Positions 45,126-54,894 of a stretch of 64,000 bases of DNA are shown piece by piece. This stretch comes from Mycolicibacterium xanthum. GTDB taxonomy: Bacteria > Actinomycetota > Actinomycetes > Mycobacteriales > Mycobacteriaceae. The notes under the pieces are model-generated. The model was not told where the DNA came from and ran no database searches. It saw only the letters and a list, made by a program, of their open reading frames with translations. The translations under genes and the position numbers were made by a program. Numbering within the stretch: position 1 is the stretch's first letter; the number at the start of each line of letters is the position of its first letter. The stretch is from the NCBI RefSeq assembly GCF_019710635.1, contig NZ_JAIFZS010000025.1, positions 62,001 to 126,000 on the forward strand, read 5' to 3'.

Positions 45126-45926
45126 CTACGGCGTCGGGGTCACCTGGAAGATCATGGTGGGGCCGGATGGCGGGGGCGGGTCGGTCACCGGCGTCGAGTT
45201 GGGATCGCCCAGCTGTGGTCCACCTTCACCGGTGGCGGGGAGGTCGGGGTTCACCTGGGGATCCGGTTCGGGGGAGTCCGGATCCTCGGTCACCTCAGGA
45301 TCTGCGGGGGAATCCGGGTCGCCGGCCGTGCCCGAATCGTCGGGCGGCTCGGGCACGGCGGTCGGTTCGGGTTCCCCCGCCGGTGCGGGTGTCGTCGGCG
45401 CGGGCGTCGTCACGGTTCCCGTGCCGCCCGAGCCCGGGTACTGACCCGTGCCGCCCGAGTCCGGGTATTGGCCGGTGACCCCCGGGCTCTGGGGCGGGAT
45501 GGGGTCCGGTTCGGGCGGAACGCTGGCGGTGGGGACTTCCCGCGGTGGCTCTGGCGGAACGATCGACGTGGGCTCGTTCGTCCCTTCGGGCAGCGGGTCC
45601 GAGCCGTCCCGGGGCCACAGCATCACCGCGAGCACCGACGCCACGACGACGAAGGCCGTCGCTGCGGAGGTGAACAGAATCCACGGTTGCCGGTACCACT
45701 GCGGTGCGGGTTCGGCCATCAGCTCGGTCGGCATGCCCTGTGCCGGATCGGCGGCTTGGGGCCCAGCGCAGTCCGGCGGTCCGTCGTAGGCCGGCTCGGC
45801 GTCGGTGGCCGGCCCGGCTTCGGACCAGGCCAGGGGCTGGCCGCCGGTATCGCCGGCCGGTGGCGCCGAGGGCATCCGCTCCGTCGGCGGGGACGGGTCC
45901 TGCCGGCCGTGGTTGCGATCATCCAT
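45126..45926 (-). CDS. Pro-rich single-pass membrane protein
   Basis: A 266-residue protein: a hydrophilic N-terminal 75 residues (cytosolic, MDDRNHGRQDPSPPTER), one membrane helix (ILFTSAATAFVVVASVLAVM), then an extracellular tail almost entirely Pro/Gly/Thr/Asp/Glu with tandem GGTGQYP and PDSP units. No domain is recognised. Similar proteins span the mycobacterial wall as flexible stalks. A GGGGGAG site precedes the ATG. It is co-directional with the LuxR gene, 31 bp downstream of it. Confidence 0.65.
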   Translation of the reverse strand: MDDRNHGRQDPSPPTERMPSAPPAGDTGGQPLAWSEAGPATDAEPAYDGPPDCAGPQAADPAQGMPTELMAEPAPQWYRQPWILFTSAATAFVVVASVLAVMLWPRDGSDPLPEGTNEPTSIVPPEPPREVPTASVPPEPDPIPPQSPGVTGQYPDSGGTGQYPGSGGTGTVTTPAPTTPAPAGEPEPTAVPEPPDDSGTAGDPDSPADPEVTEDPDSPEPDPQVNPDLPATGEGGPQLGDPNSTPVTDPPPPSGPTMIFQVTPTP

Positions 45927-45957
45927 GAATCTCCCCCTTCGGAGTCCCGGTGTGCGC

Positions 45958-46584
45958 CTAGATCAGGCCCTCCCGGACCGCGTAGGCCACCGCATGAGAG
46001 CGGTTGCGCAGCTGCAGCCGCGTGGTGACGTCGTGCAGAACGTTCTTGACGGTGCGCTGGCTGTAGCACAACTGCTCGGCGATCTCATTGGTGTCGTGCC
46101 CGTCGGCGATCAGCCGAAGGACCTGGACCTCACGGTCGGAGAGCCCGGTGAAGGTGAGCCCGCGGGGCGCCAGTACCTGGCGTTGCAGCCGGCCCACCTG
46201 ACCCAGCAGGTGCCCCAGCAGGTCCGGTGGAATGACGCCCTGCCCGGTGGCCACTTTCTGGATGGTGCGGACCAGCGCGTCGGGTGTGGCCTCAGACCGG
46301 CGCAGCAGGCCGCCGATTCCGACCTCGGCGGCATCGACGACGGTGCTCTCGTCCAATGCCCCGAGTACCACGATTGTGTGGGAGACGCCCGCCTTCTTCA
46401 GCGACCGCAGAATCCTGCGGGTCTCCTCGTCGAGCGCATCGGCCACCGCGATCCCGACGTCGACGTCATCGAGGTCACTGGACCCGACCACGTCGATCTC
46501 GGGACGCATCCGGAGCTGACTGATCACCCCGGCCTGCAGGATCGGATCGTCGGCGTAGACGTAGGTGGATACTCGTCGCTGCAT
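45958..46584 (-). CDS. LuxR-type response regulator, atypical receiver
   Basis: A 208-residue regulator: residues 1-120 have a receiver-like fold with the acidic pair YADDP at 11-14, but no clear phosphoacceptor segment and no conserved Lys near GIGGLLRRS. Residues 148-208 form a LuxR/NarL HTH (LSDREVQVLRLIADGHDTNE, YSQRTVKNVLHDV). ATG 46584 is preferred because GGAGG lies 8 bp upstream; ATG 46590 is too close to it. No histidine kinase is nearby. Two copies of the island palindrome sit directly upstream, which suggests autoregulation. Confidence 0.85.
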   Translation of the reverse strand: MQRRVSTYVYADDPILQAGVISQLRMRPEIDVVGSSDLDDVDVGIAVADALDEETRRILRSLKKAGVSHTIVVLGALDESTVVDAAEVGIGGLLRRSEATPDALVRTIQKVATGQGVIPPDLLGHLLGQVGRLQRQVLAPRGLTFTGLSDREVQVLRLIADGHDTNEIAEQLCYSQRTVKNVLHDVTTRLQLRNRSHAVAYAVREGLI

Positions 46585-46604
46585 TGTCATCCCCTCCGAA
46601 GATT

Positions 46605-46637
46605 TGTCCGTTCGGGAAGTAAGTGTCCGATCGGGCA
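46605..46637. promoter_or_regulatory. Tandem palindromic operators upstream of the LuxR regulator
   Basis: TGTCCGTTCGGGAA (46605-46618) and TGTCCGATCGGGCA (46624-46637) are two copies of the shared dyad, 19 bp apart, starting 21 bp before the regulator's ATG. They also face the divergent DUF3039 gene. Confidence 0.65.
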
Positions 46638-46756
46638 TAAACGCCGGCTCAACAGCGGGGCGCGGCTTCTCAACAAACGCTCAACGCCGGGCCTGCCGCG
46701 CCGTCGGGATCCGACCGACCCGTTGCTTCCACCTGTGCGCAGGGCAGAATGGAGCC

Positions 46757-46993
46757 ATGCAGACCCAGACGATCGAACGCACCGAGACCGACGAACGCGT
46801 CGACGACGGGACAGACGACGACACTCCCAAGGTCTTTCACTACGTCAAGAAGAACAAGATCGCCGAGAGCGCCGTCATGGGTACCCACGTGGTGGCCCTG
46901 TGCGGCGAGGTGTTCCCGGTGACGCGGTCGGCCAAGCCGGGCTCGCCGGTGTGCCCGGACTGCAAACGGATCTACGAGCAGCTCAAGAAGTAG
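46757..46993 (+). CDS. DUF3039 small zinc-binding protein (Rv2708c-like)
   Basis: A 78-residue protein with an acidic N-terminus, VKKNKIAESAVMGTHVVALC and a CGEVF...CPDC pair that can bind zinc. This is DUF3039, found across actinobacteria with unknown function. ATG 46757 is chosen; the frame is open upstream to 46565. It marks the right edge of the island. Its 3' end overlaps the convergent YihY gene by 11 bp. Confidence 0.88.
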   Translation: MQTQTIERTETDERVDDGTDDDTPKVFHYVKKNKIAESAVMGTHVVALCGEVFPVTRSAKPGSPVCPDCKRIYEQLKK

Positions 46994-48014
46994 CCGAGTC
47001 CCGCTCTCCGGCGGGGGATTCGGGGCCGGTGGTGTCATTGAGTTCCCCCGCCCTGCCGGCGTTGCCGTTACGTTCCCCGGCCTTGGCCTCCAGCCAGTGT
47101 CGGACCCGTTTGGCGTGGGTGTGCGGGGCCGGGAACTCCTCCTCGATGGCGGCATTCAGTTCGGCGCCGATCATGATCGCGAAGCCGAGAAAGAACGCGA
47201 ACAGCAGAAACGCGATCGGCGTGGCCAGGGCGCCGTAGGTGTATCCGGTGGCGGTGATCCACGTCAGGTACAACCGCAGCCCGGACGTGGCGATCAGGAA
47301 CACCACGGTGGCCAGCACCGAGCCCAGGATCAACCGGTGTGACGGCAGCGGTTTGGGCAGCGACACGCGGTAGAGCACGTTGACCGCCACCACCAGCGTC
47401 AGGATGAGCACCGGGTAGTAGCCGAACCGCAGCACATTGTCCCAGCTGTCCGGAATGAACTCGGCGATCTTGCGTGGCCCCAGCGCGATGAACGGCGCGG
47501 TCACGATCGCGCCGATCAGCATCACCACATACAGGCCCAGCGCGTAGAACCGCTGCCGCACCGGGTGCCGCAGTGGGGTCTGGTCGTGGGCCTCGGTGAT
47601 CGAGTCGACGAACGCCGAGATGGCCGACGAGCCGGCCCACAGTGAGATCACGAACCCCACCGACACCACCTCGCCGCGGGCGCCCCTGACGATGTCGTGC
47701 ACGGTCGGCTCGATGATCTCGCTGACCACGTTGGGGGAGAAGAACCGGCCCGCGGTGCTGATCAACTGCTCCTGGATCATCGGCAGCGTGTCGGGCCCGA
47801 ACAGCGGGGCGATGAAGGCCAGGCTGCCGAGCATGCCCAGGAGCAGGGGAGGCAGCGACAACGCGCACCAGAACGCAGCCTGGGCGGACTCCGAAAAGAT
47901 GGAATCGTCCCAACTCTTCACCAGGGTCCGGCGGGTGATGTGCCGAATGTGATGGCGCGACGGCCGGGCTCGGGTGGACGGCCGCGTGTCCGGCGGCGCT
48001 GACTGGTCACTCAT
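46983..48014 (-). CDS. YihY/UPF0761 family membrane protein (Rv2707-like)
   Basis: A 343-residue integral membrane protein with six helices, among them LGMLGSLAFIAPLFGPDTLP and VISLWAGSSAISAFVDSI. The VDSITEAHDQ stretch and GATALTP-like YTYGALATPIAFLLFAFFLG are typical of the YihY family, once misnamed RNase BN. Function is unsettled (envelope stress or transport). The C-terminal 40 residues are charged and cytosolic. Synteny agrees with Rv2707. Confidence 0.88.
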   Translation of the reverse strand: MSDQSAPPDTRPSTRARPSRHHIRHITRRTLVKSWDDSIFSESAQAAFWCALSLPPLLLGMLGSLAFIAPLFGPDTLPMIQEQLISTAGRFFSPNVVSEIIEPTVHDIVRGARGEVVSVGFVISLWAGSSAISAFVDSITEAHDQTPLRHPVRQRFYALGLYVVMLIGAIVTAPFIALGPRKIAEFIPDSWDNVLRFGYYPVLILTLVVAVNVLYRVSLPKPLPSHRLILGSVLATVVFLIATSGLRLYLTWITATGYTYGALATPIAFLLFAFFLGFAIMIGAELNAAIEEEFPAPHTHAKRVRHWLEAKAGERNGNAGRAGELNDTTGPESPAGERDSATS

Positions 48015-48041
48015 GACCAGTCCAGCATTACCGATCGGCCG

Positions 48042-48233
48042 CTACGGCTCCAGAGGGCTGACCTCGAGCACCGCCGCCAACTCGACCAGCTTGGCCTCGT
48101 GCTCGTTGGCGTGATGCTGGCAGAACAGCAACTCGGCACCGGACGGCAACTTGGCACGCACACGGGCCGCGGCGCCACAACGGTCGCAGCGGTCAGCCTT
48201 GGTCAGTTCGGGACTGGTGAGCGTTGCGGTCAT
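48042..48233 (-). CDS. DUF7455 small zinc-ribbon protein
   Basis: A 63-residue protein with ADRCDRCGAAARVRAKLPSG and LLFCQHHANEH: a CxxC and a CxHH group that should bind one zinc. It belongs to the small conserved actinobacterial family DUF7455, usually near sigA, function unknown. A GGAGGTG site precedes the ATG. Too short for enzymatic activity; nucleic-acid or protein binding is likely. Confidence 0.85.
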   Translation of the reverse strand: MTATLTSPELTKADRCDRCGAAARVRAKLPSGAELLFCQHHANEHEAKLVELAAVLEVSPLEP

Positions 48234-48365
48234 GGCACCTCCATAGGGTGTAGCGACGTAGGTCTACTGTGTCAGACGCTTGGGGTTCCGGCCTTGTTCC
48301 CCGGGGCTTTGCGGGTGTGTCGTGTCTCACGGGCGTCGGTGTTGCGACAGTGAGAGGCGGGCGCT

Positions 48366-48722
48366 ATGAGCTCGGATCCGGAGGTCCTCGTCCATCTGTG
48401 CCCGGGCGCGCAATGGCGCATCGCCGAACAGGCGGGACAGCACCGGCCGGAATCGCTGGACGCCGTCGGATTCGTGCACCTGTCGACTCCCGAGCAGGTT
48501 CACCTGCCGGCCAACCGAATTTTCCCGGGGCGTACCGATCTGCTGTTGATCCGCATCGACGCCGCGCGTCTGACCGCCCCGGTGAGGTGGGAACCGGGCG
48601 TTCCCGGCGATCCCGACGCCATGCTGTTCCCACATCTGTACGGACCCCTGCCGCTGTCCGCTGTGATGAGTATCACGCCCTACCCGCCCGACACCGACGG
48701 CCGGTTCGCGCCCTCGATGTAG
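48366..48722 (+). CDS. DUF952 protein (Rv2705c-like)
   Basis: A 118-residue DUF952 protein: VGFVHLSTPEQVHLPANRIF, then LLLIRIDAARL and FPHLYGPLPLSAV. The fold relates to ADP-ribosyltransferase-like proteins, but no reaction is known. It is convergent with the RidA gene and their 3' ends overlap by 43 bp, which is unusually long. Confidence 0.88.
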   Translation: MSSDPEVLVHLCPGAQWRIAEQAGQHRPESLDAVGFVHLSTPEQVHLPANRIFPGRTDLLLIRIDAARLTAPVRWEPGVPGDPDAMLFPHLYGPLPLSAVMSITPYPPDTDGRFAPSM

Positions 48723-49075
48723 GCGTCGGCCTCGATCTCCACGACGAGGTCCGGCGAGATCAGCGCCGACACCTCGACCATCGTGGCGGCCGGGCGGATG
48801 AAGCCGAAAACCTGTGCGTGCACCGCGGCGACCTCGCGCCAGCCGGTGATGTCGGTGACGAAGATCCGGGTGCGCACCACGTCGGACAGCGCCGCCCCGA
48901 CCTGGTGCAGCGCCGTCTCGATGCGGCGCAGCGCTTCTCGGGTCTGGGTGCCGGCGTCGGCGCCCGGGGCGGTGGTGCCGGCCACCGCGACGTGTGGACC
49001 GGTCCGGACCGCGCGGGAGTAGCCGACCAGGTCCTCGAACTCCGAGGCGGAGGAGATGTTGACGCGCTCGCTCAC
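48680..49075 (-). CDS. RidA-family protein (Rv2704-like)
   Basis: A 131-residue RidA/YjgF/UK114 protein: GGxx-type HVAVAGTTAPGADAGTQTRE, ALSDVVRTRIFVTDITGWRE with the conserved Arg, and VVEIEADAYI. RidA proteins hydrolyse reactive enamine/imine intermediates released by PLP enzymes and form trimers. It starts at GTG 49075. Confidence 0.9.
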   Translation of the reverse strand: MSERVNISSASEFEDLVGYSRAVRTGPHVAVAGTTAPGADAGTQTREALRRIETALHQVGAALSDVVRTRIFVTDITGWREVAAVHAQVFGFIRPAATMVEVSALISPDLVVEIEADAYIEGANRPSVSGG

Positions 49076-49149
49076 CGTGCCAACCTACGTCCGATCTGTA
49101 ACGCGGGTGCATGCCTGCCCGGCCGCGCCGATCAATACACTGACCTGTC

Positions 49150-49932
49150 GTGGGCATACTTTTCGGCTTCGCGCCGTGGATCGTGTACTGGGTACTGGTC
49201 GGCAATGTGCCGTTCCACACCGCCGTCCTCGTCGCGCTCGCCGTGTCGGTCGCCGCAGTGGTGGCGGCGCGGGTCAGCGGATCACCCGGACGTACGCTCG
49301 AAATCGGCGCGCTGGCAACATTCCTGGTCTTGACGGTGCTCACCTTCACGGTCAGCCGGCAGTTCATGGAGCAGTGGCTGCAGCCGCTCAGCAACGCCGG
49401 AATCTTCCTGGTGGCGTTGACCAGCGCACTGATCGGTCGACCGTTCGTCCGGGAGTTCGCCGTCGTCGGCCAGCCCAAGGAGGTCATCGAGAGCGAGACG
49501 TTCGCGCGGATCACCTCGGTGCTGACCTGGATCTGGATCGCCGCGTTCGCCGGGATGACGGCGTCCTCGGTGATCCCGCCGATCGTCGACGGCGACGCGA
49601 CCATCCTCGACGTCCACACACCGCTGTCATTCCTCTGCTACTGGGTGATCCCGTACTCGCTGTTGGGGGTGGCGGCGCTGCTCACCCGCCTGCTGCCGGA
49701 CCGGATGGTGCCGCCCCCGGAGGAGATCGTCCGCAAGACGACGTTCGTCGCGTTCGCCGAGGCGGAGATCGACCAGCTCATCTACCTGGCCACCGAGCAC
49801 GCCAACCGTGAGGTCGGCGCGGGCAAGGAAGCCTACGACATCCGGATCGGCAGCAAGGGCGTCCCGCTGGTGGGCGACGACACGCGGGAATCGTGGCCCT
49901 CGACCTACAAGGTGCGCGACCGCAAGCGCTGA
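49150..49932 (+). CDS. Conserved hypothetical membrane protein
   Basis: A 260-residue protein with six or so membrane helices (WIVYWVLVGNVPFHTAVLVA, LATFLVLTVLTFTV, IWIAAFAGMTASSVIPPI, LSFLCYWVIPYSLLGVAALL) and a hydrophilic C-terminus of 65 residues. I do not recognise a family with certainty. It starts with GTG 49150 and is not present at this place in M. tuberculosis. No catalytic motif is visible. Confidence 0.7.
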   Translation: MGILFGFAPWIVYWVLVGNVPFHTAVLVALAVSVAAVVAARVSGSPGRTLEIGALATFLVLTVLTFTVSRQFMEQWLQPLSNAGIFLVALTSALIGRPFVREFAVVGQPKEVIESETFARITSVLTWIWIAAFAGMTASSVIPPIVDGDATILDVHTPLSFLCYWVIPYSLLGVAALLTRLLPDRMVPPPEEIVRKTTFVAFAEAEIDQLIYLATEHANREVGAGKEAYDIRIGSKGVPLVGDDTRESWPSTYKVRDRKR

Positions 49933-50023
49933 AAACGCGCCGGGCCCGTCGTTCGGCGTGTCACAGGCGCTGCGGACGTCGGTTCAGCTGTCATCGACCG
50001 GCCGGCATGCCATGGTAGGGACC

Positions 50024-50646
50024 ATGCGTCGGGTCGACCTATCCCTGCCCACCGGACGGCTGGAGGCCTTCTCCGACGGGGTGTACGCGATCGTGATCAC
50101 GTTGCTGGTCCTCGAACTCGACGTTCCGGCCTCACCCGATCGGCTGCTCAGCGCGCTGGCCGAGAACTGGCCGTCCTTCCTGGGCTATCTGGTCAGCTTC
50201 GCGTTCATCGGCGCGTCGTGGGTGGCGCACGTGAAGCTGACCCGGTGCATGTCGGCATGCGACGACGTGTTCGTCGGGCTGAACCTGATCAAGCTGCTGT
50301 TCGTCAGCTTCCTGCCGTTCACCACCAGCCTGATGGCCAACCACCTGACCGGGGCCGGACAACGTCCGGCGGCGGTGCTGTTCGGGCTGAACCTGGTGAT
50401 GGCCAACGCCATGCTCACGGTGCTGGCCGCATACAGCCTGCGCGCCAAGGGGCTGGCCGAGCCCGAACGGCGCGCGGACCTTCGCCGCCTCGTGCGCACG
50501 CAGTGGCCGTCCACCGTGCTGCTGGTGGCCGCCACCGTCGTCGCTGCGTTCTTCCCCGCCGCCGCGGTGATCTTCTACCTGGCCATCTCGGCGCTGATGC
50601 TGATCAGGCCGCTGGTGCGGATCGAGCGCACGATCCGGGTGGGGCG

Positions 50647-50659
<13 letters not shown>
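50024..50659 (+). CDS. TMEM175-family (DUF1211) potassium channel-like protein
   Basis: A 211-residue membrane protein. [20 protein letters not shown] is the RxxxFSDG signature of TMEM175 channels, and five more helices follow. Bacterial members form K+-permeable tetramers. ATG 50024 is close to a GGTAGGG site; ATG 50012 is an alternative. Its 3' end overlaps sigA by 13 bp (convergent). It is not part of the M. tuberculosis order. Confidence 0.9.
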
Positions 50660-52200
<1,541 letters not shown>

Positions 52201-52404
52201 GTACAGCCTTTCGGTCGTGCGGTTCTCGGCGCGCACACGTGCGCCACCGGTGGGTGTCGGCCCTGTCGAATGTCGGCGTTGATCTCACTCGGGATACCTC
52301 GCCGCTCTCGGGTGGGCGGCCGCCGGTGACCATTGTAACGACAGTAGGTGCCGAGACTGCGCCGAGCGGCAAATTCGACGCGCCCGCCGAGCCGCCCGGA
52401 GGGG

Positions 52405-53208
52405 TTACCTGCCGGTAGCCGTGACGTCCATGGACGCCGCCATCGCGGCGCCGACGATGCCCGCGGTGTTCTGCAGCGCCGCCGCGACGACCGGTGTGCG
52501 GTTCTTCAGCAGCGGGATCCACTTGCCGGCTTTGCGGCTGATCCCGCCACCGGCGATGAACAGGTCCGGCCAGATCGCGTTCTCGATGGCGACCAGCACC
52601 TTTGTCACCTCCTGGGTCCAGCGCTCGTAGCTCCACTCCTTGCGTTCCTTGACCGAGCTGGCGGCCCGGTGTTCGGCTTCCTTGCCGTCGACCTCGAGGT
52701 GGCCGAACTCGGTGTTGGGCAGCAACACACCGTTGTGGATCACCGCCGATCCGATTCCGGTGCCGAACGTCAGCAGCACCACGACGCCGCCGTTGGCCCG
52801 GCCCGCGCCGAACCTCTCCTCGGCGAGTCCTGCGGCGTCGGCGTCGTTGAGGACCGTGACGGCCCGCCCGCCCATCGCGCCGCCGATGACCTCCTGGACG
52901 TTGGCCCCGATCCAGGCCTTGTCGACGTTGGCGGCGGTGCGCACGATGCCGTCGGTGACCACCCCGGGATACGTCACGCCGAGCGGCCCTTCCCACTCGA
53001 AGTGGGCGACGACGTCGGCGATGGTCTTGGCGACGGCCTCGGGTGTGGCGGGTTGCGGGGTGAGCAGTTTGAACCGATCGCCGATCAGTGCTCCGGTGTC
53101 GAGGTCGACGATGCCGCCCTTGACGCCGCTTCCGCCGACGTCGATGCCGAAACCGCGCCGCTGCGCGCCGGTGGGCGATGGGGTGGCCGGTGACTCGGTG
53201 TCGGTCAT
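52405..53208 (-). CDS. ppgK: Polyphosphate/ATP glucokinase PpgK
   Basis: A 267-residue ROK-type kinase: GIDVGGSGVKGGIVDLDTG (phosphate 1), VLNDADAAGLAE, LLTFGTGIGSAVI (phosphate 2) and NTEFGHLEVDG. It phosphorylates glucose using polyphosphate or ATP. ATG 53208 follows GAGGAG at a good distance. The order sigA-ppgK-suhB is conserved in mycobacteria. Confidence 0.95.
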   Translation of the reverse strand: MTDTESPATPSPTGAQRRGFGIDVGGSGVKGGIVDLDTGALIGDRFKLLTPQPATPEAVAKTIADVVAHFEWEGPLGVTYPGVVTDGIVRTAANVDKAWIGANVQEVIGGAMGGRAVTVLNDADAAGLAEERFGAGRANGGVVVLLTFGTGIGSAVIHNGVLLPNTEFGHLEVDGKEAEHRAASSVKERKEWSYERWTQEVTKVLVAIENAIWPDLFIAGGGISRKAGKWIPLLKNRTPVVAAALQNTAGIVGAAMAASMDVTATGR

Positions 53209-53340
53209 GCAAGGCTCCTCTGCGCAGATGGGCGGCTTGTCGGGCAGCAAGGACGCGCGCTGATCACCCTATCGGCTCGCCAATTCCGATGTATGCCAGT
53301 CGCCCATCCCCGCGCCGCGCGCATGTGCTGCGATGGACGG

Positions 53341-54222
53341 GTGAGCGACGCGACGATCGAGTCCGGGCCCGAGCAGCTTCGCGCGGTGGCCGCGCAACTG
53401 GCCGCCGAGGCGGCCGCGTTCGTCCGGCGGCGCCGCGTCGAGGTGTTCGGCGCGCGGCCCGCAGCCTCGGGCGGAGCGCCGCCGGGGGTGCGGGCCAAGA
53501 GCACCCCGACCGACCCCGTCACCGTGGTCGACACCGAGACCGAGCGGCTGCTGCGGGACCGGCTCGCGCGGCTGCGACCGGGGGAGCCGATCCTCGGGGA
53601 GGAGGAGGGCGGGCCGGTCGGCGCCGACGACGGGCAGATCACCTGGGTGCTGGACCCGATCGACGGCACGGTGAACTTCGTCTACGGGATCGAGGCCTAC
53701 GGGGTGTCGGTGGCCGCACGGCGTGACGGTGCCTCACTGGCCGGGGCGGTCGCCGACGTCGCGGCCGACGCCGTGTACTCGGCCGCGCTGGGGCACGGGG
53801 CGTGGCTGTCGCGAGCCGGCGCCGTCACGCCGTTGCGCTGCAACGCGGTCAGCGAGCTGTCGATGGCCCTGGTCGCCACCGGGTTCGCCTATCAGCGCGA
53901 CCGCCGCAGGCGACAGGGCGAGATCGTAGCGAAGCTGCTTCCCGAGGTGCGCGACCTGCGCCGGATCGGTTCGTGTGCGCTGGATCTCTGCATGGTCGCC
54001 GCGGGCAGGCTGGACGCCTACTACGAGCAGGGCGTGCACGTCTGGGACTTCGCGGCGGGTGTGCTGATCGCCGCGGAGGCCGGTGCACACGTCCGATCGT
54101 CCGAATCGGCCGACGGCGGGACGCTGGTGGTCGCGGCCGCGCCGGGGATCGGTGCGGCGTTCGAGGAGGCACTGGCCCGTGCGGCCGCGCTCGCGGCCGG
54201 CGAGGTCACCGACGGAGGCTGA
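53341..54222 (+). CDS. suhB: Inositol-1-monophosphatase family protein SuhB
   Basis: A 293-residue phosphatase with IMPase motifs: LGEEEGG (metal Glu), WVLDPIDGTVNFVYG (motif A, metal Asp) and VHVWDFAAGVLIA (motif B). The enzyme supplies free inositol for phosphatidylinositol and mycothiol. GTG 53341 is chosen; the frame is open to 53293. It is divergent from ppgK, as in M. tuberculosis (Rv2701c). Confidence 0.93.
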   Translation: MSDATIESGPEQLRAVAAQLAAEAAAFVRRRRVEVFGARPAASGGAPPGVRAKSTPTDPVTVVDTETERLLRDRLARLRPGEPILGEEEGGPVGADDGQITWVLDPIDGTVNFVYGIEAYGVSVAARRDGASLAGAVADVAADAVYSAALGHGAWLSRAGAVTPLRCNAVSELSMALVATGFAYQRDRRRRQGEIVAKLLPEVRDLRRIGSCALDLCMVAAGRLDAYYEQGVHVWDFAAGVLIAAEAGAHVRSSESADGGTLVVAAAPGIGAAFEEALARAAALAAGEVTDGG

Positions 54223-54237
54223 CGCCGGGCCGCCGAC

Positions 54238-54894
54238 TCAGCAGGTGCCGTTGTGGATCTTGGCCAGTAGCGCCGGGTCGGCCGGCTGGGTGGCCTCGGG
54301 CATCAGGCTGGCGAGCATCGCGTCGATGTCGTCGCTGTGGGTCAGCTCGCTGAAATCCGTCCCCACCGCCAGGTCGACGGTGTCGTCGGTGCGCTGATCC
54401 TGGAACAACTCGGTGCAGGGCGCCACCAGCCAGACCGCGGCGGCCGCGGCGCGCCCAGACGGGCCGAACCGGATCTGGCCCTGGCACTGCAGCCGGACCG
54501 ATTCGTAGATCGTGTCGTTGGCCGCCTCGGGTTCGGCGAAGCCGAGGTCGCGCAGCGCGCCGGCCACCTCGGCGGCCTGACCGCCCTGTCCGCTGGCGTT
54601 GAGCACCCGGATGTGGGTGTCGGCGAGCTTGGCGGGGGTGACCTCGATCATCGACTCGCGCGACACCTGCTCACCGAGGTCGATCGGGGGCGCGTTGGGG
54701 TCCGCCGGCGCCGGCGGCGGATTGCAGACCGCCGCTTCCTGGATATCGGGTGGGCGCGACAGGGCCATCACCCACACCAGCAGCGCCGCCACTGCCAAGG
54801 CGGCGAACATCAGCACGGCGGGCACGAAACGGCGCCGGCGGAACGGCCGTCCGTGCTTGTCGAAGGCGGTGCCTTCGGTGATTTGCGCGACCAC
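54238..54894 (-). CDS. cei: Cell envelope integrity protein Cei (Rv2700-like)
   Basis: A 218-residue protein: TEGTAFDKHGRPFRRRRFVP at the cytosolic N-terminus, one membrane helix (VLMFAALAVAALLVWVM), and an extracellular domain of LytR-C type (THIRVLNASGQGGQAAEVAG) with paired Cys residues. Cei is needed for envelope integrity in M. tuberculosis. GTG 54894 reproduces the known N-terminus; the frame is open to 55059. Confidence 0.9.
   Translation of the reverse strand: MVAQITEGTAFDKHGRPFRRRRFVPAVLMFAALAVAALLVWVMALSRPPDIQEAAVCNPPPAPADPNAPPIDLGEQVSRESMIEVTPAKLADTHIRVLNASGQGGQAAEVAGALRDLGFAEPEAANDTIYESVRLQCQGQIRFGPSGRAAAAAVWLVAPCTELFQDQRTDDTVDLAVGTDFSELTHSDDIDAMLASLMPEATQPADPALLAKIHNGTC

Larger units (their letters stand above)
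9690..46756. other. eCIS genomic island
   Basis: About 37 kb separate the orthologues of Rv2709 (ends at 9689) and Rv2708c (starts at 46757), which are adjacent and divergent in M. tuberculosis. Everything between is accessory: regulators, contractile-tail genes, candidate cargo, envelope proteins and an HNH gene. I saw no integrase, tRNA or clear direct repeat at the edges, so the route of insertion is not visible. Base composition is mostly like the host, except for the cargo gene at 27.4-29.3 kb, which suggests an old acquisition or a source of similar GC. Confidence 0.8.

Noticed and set aside
45579..45592. CGTCCCTTCGGGCA, a near match to the island palindrome
   Set aside because: It lies inside the coding region of the Pro-rich membrane protein and is one base off; treated as chance and noted as a caveat.
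9690..46756. Prophage interpretation of the tail genes
   Set aside because: No capsid, portal, terminase, lysis or integrase genes; AAA+ ATPase, DUF4255 and DUF4157 identify an eCIS instead.
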